Source: Ophiura sarsii
Lineage: Eukaryota > Echinodermata > Ophiuroidea > Amphilepidida > Ophiuridae
Assembly: GCA_035610835.1 (NCBI GenBank)
Contig: CM069452.1
Coordinates: 7,583,109 to 7,647,108 of the forward strand
Length of the DNA stretch: 64,000 nucleotides
Direction of reading: 5' to 3'
Part shown: one piece after another, positions 58,191 to 64,000 of the stretch
Layout: each line of letters opens with the position of its first letter
Position numbering within the stretch: the first letter of the stretch is position 1
Position numbers and translations under genes: made by a program
Notes under the pieces: model-generated
The model's database searches: none
Told to the model about the DNA's origin: nothing
Seen by the model: the letters and a program-made list of their open reading frames with translations, nothing else

Positions 58191-58641
58191 AATTAAAAAT
58201 ATCGTAATCAATATAAGAGGACCTGACGTTTCGATTCTAACAGAATCTTTATCGAAGGTAAAATGACAGAATACAACATACACTAACATATATATAGACA
58301 TGAGAACAAAGGGCAGGAAGAGACATGGGATAATGTAACACTAGTGGGGGTCAAAGTGAAAGATGGATGAATAGGGGAAGGTATAACAAACTTGACAGCT
58401 GATTGATGAAGTGGATAATGTAACAAAAGGATGACATAGACAAAGGGGAGATTAAAAAGTAAAAGGCAAATGGGATATAAAATATGGAGAGTAAAATCTA
58501 TAATGGTGATATGACTACAAATAAATAATAGAAATAGATGTAAATGTAAATGGTAACAAATAATGGAAATGCACTGGAACGAGTAATGAAAATTACTGTG
58601 CATAGGAGACAATGTCAGAAATGAAAACATAGTGTCACAGC

Positions 58642-60241
58642 TTCTACCTCCTTCCCAAGATCCATAAGCCGGGCAACCCAGGCCGACCCATCATCTCTGG
58701 CAACGGCTCACCAACTGAGCATATATCCCTCTTTGTCGATAACTTCATCAAGCCTCTTGTTCCACAGGTTCCCTCCTATATCCATGACACCCCGGACTTT
58801 CTCAGGAAACTCGAAGCCATCAAGAACCAAGTTCCAAGCACCGCAATTATTGGCACATTTGATGTTAAGTCCCTCTATACCAACATTCCCCATCAGGAAG
58901 GCATCGAAGCAAGCCGTGCAGCTTTGGCCAAGGTTGGTCATTCCAGTCCTCCCATATCTGACATTGAATGCCTCATGAACCATGTCCTAACCAAGAACAA
59001 TTTCACTTTCATGGACAGGACCTACTTGCAGGTACATGGCACAGCTATGGGTACTAGGATGGCTCCTTCATGGGCCTGTCTTTTCATGTCTAGGCTGGAG
59101 GAACAAATGCTAGCTGAAGCACCTTGTCGACCTTGGATTTGGTTGCGGTACATCGACGACGTATTCTTTATCTGGACCAGTGATGAAAGCAGCCTCCTCA
59201 CATTCATTGATCACATGAACTCATTTCACAGGACCATTAAGTTCACTTCTGATTACTCCAACCAACAGGCACACTTTCTTGATGTAACCATACAGAAAAC
59301 TGAGAATGGTATACTGTCTATTGATCTCTTCACCAAGCCCACAGATACGCACCAGTATCTCCATGCTTCAAGCTGCCACCCTCGCCATTGTAAGACTGGC
59401 ATAGCATATAGTCAGGCTCTCCGTCTCTGACGTATTTGCTCTAACGAATCTAAATTCTTATATCATGCACAGAATTTGAAGAAGCATCTGGTTACCAGGG
59501 GTCACAGCTCCACCAAAGTCCAGCAAGCCATCAAGAAAGTCCACTCTCTCCCGAGAGCCACAGTCCTTCAGGAGAAGTCTAGAAACCAAGACCCCACCCC
59601 CTAAGATTCCCCTTGTCACCACATTTCATCCTAACCTTCCTCCTCTACGTCACATCACCAACACTAACCATCACATTCTCCACACATCAGACCGTCTTCG
59701 TCGTGCAGTTCCTGACATACCCATCCTGGCCTACAGACGCCCTCGCAACCTACGAGATATGTTAGTACGTGCTACTATTCCCCCATTAACTGATGATTCT
59801 CTCCCTACGCAGCATGGCACTTCTAAGTGCGAGTCGACCAGCAGGTGCGTCGTTTGCCGGGAACACATCAAGGAAGGCGATTCCTTCACCAGTCACACCG
59901 CCCATGCCACCTACAATACGAAGGGTCACATCACTTGTACGACATCTAATGTCATTTACCTCTTATCATGTAGAGTGTGTGGAGTCCAGTATGTTGGTGA
60001 GACCAAAAACTCACTGAAGAAGCGCTTCTATGGACACAGATCGACGGTCAACACCAACAAGCCAACTATCGGACACCACTTTAACCTTCCAAACCACACT
60101 ATGTCTGATATGATCTTACAGGGCATTGAATCTTTAGGTAGCCGTTCAGAAGTGGTACGTCTCAGTAGAGAGAAACTATGGATGAAGCGTCTTCTCACCA
60201 TTCAGCCCCATGGCCTAAACATCCAGGAAGGGAACGATTAG
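58642..60241 (+). pseudogene. Penelope-like reverse transcriptase with GIY-YIG endonuclease, broken
   Basis: The frame opens at the pLTR boundary with FYLLPKIHKPGNPGRPIISG, then FDVKSLYTNIPHQEGI, GTAMGTRMAPSWACLFMS and the catalytic box RYIDDVFFIW (59146-59175), then FLDVTI. These are Penelope RT motifs; the earliest RT motifs and N-terminal region are absent through 5' truncation. A stop (TGA, 59428-59430) replaces an Arg codon after SQALRL. A one-base shift in the C run near 59594 changes frame. The third part (to TAG at 60239-60241) carries CVVC and CRVC cysteine pairs and a GIY-YIG-type nuclease core, NVIYLLS...QYVGETKNSLKKRF (about 59948-60030), with Glu in SREKLW as a likely metal ligand. 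It would have primed insertion by target-site nicking. With one stop and one frameshift it is dead but recent. Confidence 0.92.
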
Positions 60242-60249
60242 ACTCAAAC

Positions 60250-60269
60250 CACCCCCCCCCCCCCCCCCC
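60250..60269 (+). repeat. Poly-C run after the GIY-YIG stop codon
   Basis: A C homopolymer of about 20, ten bases after the PLE stop codon. Confidence 0.9.
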
Positions 60270-60741
60270 ACCATTTGTAGCTGTGCAACCTATCACTTGT
60301 ATTTTTTTCCCATTTGTGTTTTTTTCCACTTTTTCTTCACTTCATTTTTTATTTTCCTATTTTTTACTTCTTGTTATGTGTGACACTTATGTTTTCATTT
60401 CTGACATTGTCTCCTATGCACAGTAATTTTCATTACTCGTTCCAGTGCATTTCCATTATTTGTTACCATTTACATTTACATCTATTTCTATTATTTATTT
60501 GTAGTCATATCAATCACCATTATAGATTTTACTCTCCATATTTTATATCCCATTTGCCTTTTACTTTTTAATCTCCCCTTTGTCTATGTCATCCTTTTGT
60601 TACATTATCCACTTCATCAATCAGCTGTCAAGTTTGTTATACCTTCCCCTATTCATCCATCTGTCACTTTGACCCCCACTAGTGTTACATTATCCCATGT
60701 CTCTTCCTGCCCTTTGTTCTCATGTCTATATATATGTTATT

Positions 60742-60805
60742 GTATGTTGTATTCTGTCATTTTACCTTCGATAAAGATTCTGTTAGAATCGAAACGTCAG
60801 GTCCT
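60742..60805 (+). ncRNA. Possible degenerate hammerhead-ribozyme motif in pLTR
   Basis: ccttcgataaa, then a stem-loop GATTC-TGTTA-GAATC, then GAAAC-GTC and an agg that can pair with the initial cct. The order core box - stem II - GAAAC - GTC is that of the minimal hammerheads known in Penelope-like elements, but the CTGATGA box reads TCGATAA here. A mirror copy is at 58229-58262 in the inverted pLTR. Confidence 0.4.
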
Positions 60806-60897
60806 CTTATATTGATTACATTTACTTACACAGGCTATTTTGGTGGATAAGCAGTTTGCATTCAGCTTTAAAATTATATTTTAATTAAAAATATCGT

Positions 60898-61105
60898 GAA
60901 CATTAGATAGGCTTCCTGGTATTTCCAAGCGGGACCTGAAAATCATATCATGAAAAATGCTCTGTGTGTCACCAAAGCCTCACCTCCAGAGAGTATGACG
61001 ACCAACTCTACCGCCAAATAAGGCAGAGTGCTGTATGTTTTACTAAAATGTATCTTTCAGAAAATAATCTTTATGTATTGTGATTCAATATTATTAACAG
61101 AACGG
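60898..61105. repeat. Continuation of the dispersed repeat after the Penelope-like element
   Basis: Resumes directly after the second 15-bp duplication. 61049-61105 matches 14932-14990. The middle part has no partner in the window. Confidence 0.55.
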
Positions 61106-61115
61106 AATATACACT

Positions 61116-61470
61116 CGTCAAAAGAAGTTCCTGGACACTCATTGAAGTTCAAATATTTCACATAAATATCTCATATAAATTAAACAATTGCATGTCAAAA
61201 TAAGCAGACAATAATTCTCTATCATGTCAGTATGAAATTAAGATGTACGCATTAATGCATGGCTGAGCACATTCATTAAGCAATGGTAAGGTGCGTAAAA
61301 GGAAATTGCAAGAAATGAGCATTTACAGTCATTTGAATGGAGGGATTATCCAATTTTTTGCAATCTTCTTGCCATTGTCAAGTGAATGGGATCTGCCATG
61401 CATGAGTGATCATGTCTAAATTCCATATTAAGCTGTTAGAGGATTACTTTCTGCTTATTTTGATATACAA
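61116..61470. mobile_element. Remnant of a Tc1/mariner-type MITE
   Basis: Starts TATACACTCGTCAAAAGAAG. An inner inverted pair (atgtcaaaataagcaga near 61192 and tctgcttattttgatat near 61449) shows it had inverted arms. The outer right end is missing where the next Tc1 element begins. Confidence 0.5.
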
Positions 61471-61472
61471 TT

Positions 61473-62598
61473 ATATAAACTGCTCACAAAAAGTATCGTA
61501 ACACTTAAACATGATCGAATTAAAGAACGGTCCGAAAGGGTATGGATTAAACAAAGCTAAAAACCCAGTGCATAATTTTGTTGTGCGTATTTTGACACCT
61601 CGATTGTTGAGATACGATATTGCGGAGCGGAGTTATTGTCATTTCAATGGTCGTAGGTCCAGTTTCCAAGGTGACACTCATCCCTATAGGAAGAGGTTTG
61701 CATTATTGTTTTGAATGATCAGGATTATGCTTTACACACGTGTACAAAAATGCAACAGACACTCAGAAAATGAAGATAATGTGTTCCTTACACAACACAG
61801 ATTTATTGTTTTCATTCAACTTCAACTTTTCATTGACCTTATCTTTATCTTCAGTACTTTGTGTGTCCACCATCATTATCCACAACAGCGGATATGCGTC
61901 GTCGCATGCTTCTTATGAGATGTCTGATCTCCCGCTGGTCAATTTGTTGCCACTTCCTAACGATGATACGCCGTAGCCCTTCCAAAGTTGTGTCAGGTTT
62001 GATGGAGTTATTTACCTTCTTCTTTAAACTGTCCCACAAGTGTTCCAGAGGATTTAGATCTGGACTTTTGGAAGGCCAGTCAAGGGTCTCGATCCCCTCA
62101 CTCTCCAAGAATTGAGTGGTGACAGCCAATAATTCGACCTCTTTGACATTTAGTCAATTCCGCCATTGCTGCATTTGGGTGTTCCCTTTTCCTAACCTAG
62201 TGTCTTTTGTTCCTAATGCATAGCGATAACCACCCCCTATTTTGTCATTGAATGGTGATGCTTATCTTAATCGATCCAACATGCAACAAACAAGCGATTT
62301 GAATTCAAAAGAAAAGGCGGGTATATGTAGAGATGATCTTATTGGCTGATCAATTAACATCAACCAGATCAATACAAACCTGCTTCTATAGGGATGATTG
62401 TCACCTTGGAAACTGGACCTACGACCATTGAAATGACAATAACTCCGCTCCGCAATATCGTATCTCAACAATCGAGGTGTCAAAATACGCACAACAAAAT
62501 TATGCACTGGGTTTTTAGCTTTGTTTAATCCATACCCTTTCGGACCGTTCTTTAATTCGATCATGTGTTACGATACTTTTTGTGAGCAGTTTATATAA
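61473..62598 (-). mobile_element. Tc1 element with internal deletion
   Basis: Long TIRs (about 230 bases each) beginning near AACTGCTCACAAAAAGTATC on both ends, in AT-rich flanks where TA duplication is consistent but not unique. The interior keeps only the end of the transposase gene. The two TIRs are nearly identical, so it moved or was deleted recently. Confidence 0.88.
61851..62129 (-). pseudogene. Tc1 transposase C-terminal fragment
   Basis: 92 codons with DWPSKSPDLNPLEHLWDSLK, the block around the last two catalytic acidic residues of the Tc1 DDE domain (the final Glu is in PLEHLW). It then reads KKVNNSIKPDTTLEGLRRII and a basic end. A complete Tc1 transposase is about 340 residues; the N-terminal HTH domains and first catalytic Asp are deleted. 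Not functional; it could only be moved by another copy. Confidence 0.9.
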
Positions 62599-63990
62599 TT
62601 ATATACTTTTGGGTTGGGTGATAAATATATATCTGAGGTTGATTCATATAAGTATTTAGGTGTTCACATATCACGCAGCCTCTCTGCTCATTGTCATATT
62701 CAGGAAGTAGTAAAAAAGGGTAACAGACTCATTGCATATATTAAGTCTATTATTAATAATTTTGATAACTTTAATCGTGTACATTTTGGTGATGTCCTAT
62801 GGAAAACAATAGCTCTTCCATCGATAAATTATGCAAGTTCGGTGTGGTTTCCTGGTAGTCAAGCAGATGTAAAGAAAATTGAAAATCTTCAGCTTGAAAT
62901 GGCACGTTACATTTTGAAAGCCCCTCGTAACACACCTCGCGCTGTACTTTATGGTGAACTCGGATGGGCACCAATTTCCACAATTCAAGATGGCTTTAGA
63001 GCAAAATATTTCGCACGTATCATTGACATGGAGCAACATCGCTGGCCAAAATTACTTATTAACACAATGCTAAGTTTGGATATTGAGCCAATTAAACTTC
63101 GATACAAATTCTTATATTGTATTCATAATATTTTGCACAAGTGTGACCTAATTGACATCATTGATTCAGCGAAGTCTGGTAGAGCTCCATTGAATCCTCA
63201 TTCGGCCAATTCAGTTAAACGCGCGATCAATAATATATCTAACATTGAATGGGAAGAAGATGTCAAATCCAAATCCTCTCTTACAGATTATTTGAGTATT
63301 AAGTACACTCCAGGCATGGAGACATACATTGATTTTTATGGGGCTTGTCTTAAATTCAAGATTCGTTCAAATACACTACCATTAGAGTACAAAGTGAGTA
63401 AATGGACCCCTGATAATAATGGCACCTGACAATTATGTAATAATGGTATTGAGGATACAAAACACTTTCTTTTCACTTGCGTGTCACTTAATGCTATAAG
63501 AACTAATGAATATAATAATCTAGAAAAGGCTCTAATTGACTTAAATGGTATTGATGTATGGGTGCTATTTATCTCTAGCGATCTTGATGTAAAATATAAA
63601 TTAATGCTAGGTAGTACATACAACACATTTTGTAATATAAGCAATGTTAACGACTTTTATCATGTATTTGACAAATTTTGTAAGTCCTTCTCCAAGCGCG
63701 CATGGAAGTCACGATTAGAGACGAAATGCGCAAACAATGACGATTGAATTTAATATATTTGTTCATGTATATACATGTATAGTGCCATTTTCCACGTGTG
63801 CCTGACATAATTTCAGATCAATTTTGTATGATTGACTTTGTGTCTGTATATAATATGTATCTATCTCATGGTAAAACTTTGTAATTTGTGTATATAATTG
63901 TGTATTAATCTTGTGATTTTCTGTATATGAACGCACCGTCGGGTAGACGGGTGCCGCTGTTTTAAAAGCGTATGTTCAAATAAATAAATT
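62599..63990 (+). pseudogene. Non-LTR retrotransposon ORF2 C-terminus, one nonsense codon
   Basis: A continuous frame runs from the Tc1 border to the stop after 63747 (about 380 codons), interrupted only by TGA at 63427-63429. It starts GDKYISEVDSYKYLGVHISR (RT palm-to-thumb), then LPSINYASSVWFPGSQADVK and RYILKAPRNTPRAVLYGELG. Near the end comes a CCHC-like zinc finger whose first Cys is the TGA: (stop)QLCNNGIEDTKHFLFTC. The stop thus probably arose by one change of a Cys codon. The catalytic YADD region is absent because the copy starts at the Tc1 element. The 3' UTR (63748-63990) ends in a short A-rich tail at the window edge. Clade not assigned. Confidence 0.88.
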
Positions 63991-64000
63991 AAAATAAAAA

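Larger units (their letters stand above)
58206..60882 (+). mobile_element. Penelope-like element with inverted pLTR
   Basis: It is flanked by an exact 15-bp duplication AATTAAAAATATCGT (58191-58205, 60883-60897). It starts with an inverted copy of its own 3' region (58206-58640, reverse of about 60378-60819), then a 5'-truncated coding region (RT followed by GIY-YIG), then the same region in forward orientation. Inverted pLTR copies and 5' truncation are typical of Penelope-like elements. The two pLTR copies differ at only a few positions, so the insertion is young. It lies in the MEF2 downstream intron or just beyond the gene. Confidence 0.93.

Noticed and set aside
58283..58630. 115-codon minus-strand frame and its plus-strand partners at 60314-60815
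   Set aside because: These are readings of the two pLTR copies of the Penelope-like element, not separate genes.

Overview
This is a repeat-dense, AT-rich animal nuclear sequence. Its one recognisable host gene is part of a MEF2 transcription factor on the + strand: two adjacent exons at 55624-55761 and 56994-57270 with good splice sites. The mix of mobile elements (Helitrons, a GIY-YIG Penelope-like element, CR1/L2-type LINEs, Tc1/mariner, PIF/Harbinger and hAT MITEs, tRNA-derived SINEs) and the MEF2 exon type suggest a marine invertebrate deuterostome. An echinoderm is plausible, but the species cannot be fixed from this window. No operons, bacterial genes, CRISPR arrays or viral genes are seen.

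Layout. 1-1600: Helitron 3' end, a MITE and a perfect hairpin. 1600-10350: a 3.2-kb tandem duplication (copies at 1769-4992 and 5522-8743) whose junction holds an inverted copy of sequence found just downstream (9822-10350). 10345-17100: three decayed LINE fragments, a foldback MITE, a Harbinger MITE and a 1.4-kb mariner-type element. 17205-23240: a 6-kb imperfect palindrome whose arms carry a 42/39-bp satellite and whose inner part carries a self-complementary tandem array. 23600-28800: a LINE fragment, a partial mariner and foldback elements. 28824-37698: two tandem minus-strand Helitrons. The left one is split by a 6.8-kb element with ~580-bp inverted termini, a TAA target duplication and a broken ~1100-residue gene resembling Academ-type transposons. 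38500-55400: LINE remnants, tRNA-derived SINEs, several MITEs with clear target duplications, a nested mariner and a tandem SINE-like pair ending in TTAGGG-like sequence. 55600-57300: MEF2 exons. 57890-57989: assembly gap. 58191-60897: Penelope-like element with inverted pLTR and a 15-bp target duplication. 61473-63990: a deleted Tc1 and a LINE with a single nonsense codon.

Most of the window is therefore either MEF2 intron or flanking DNA filled by successive, often nested insertions. Several nestings can be ordered in time because removing the inner element restores the outer one. No gene outside MEF2 looks both intact and of host origin. The MEF2 MADS-box exons were not found in the 55.6 kb upstream, so they must lie beyond the window or be missing from this assembly.
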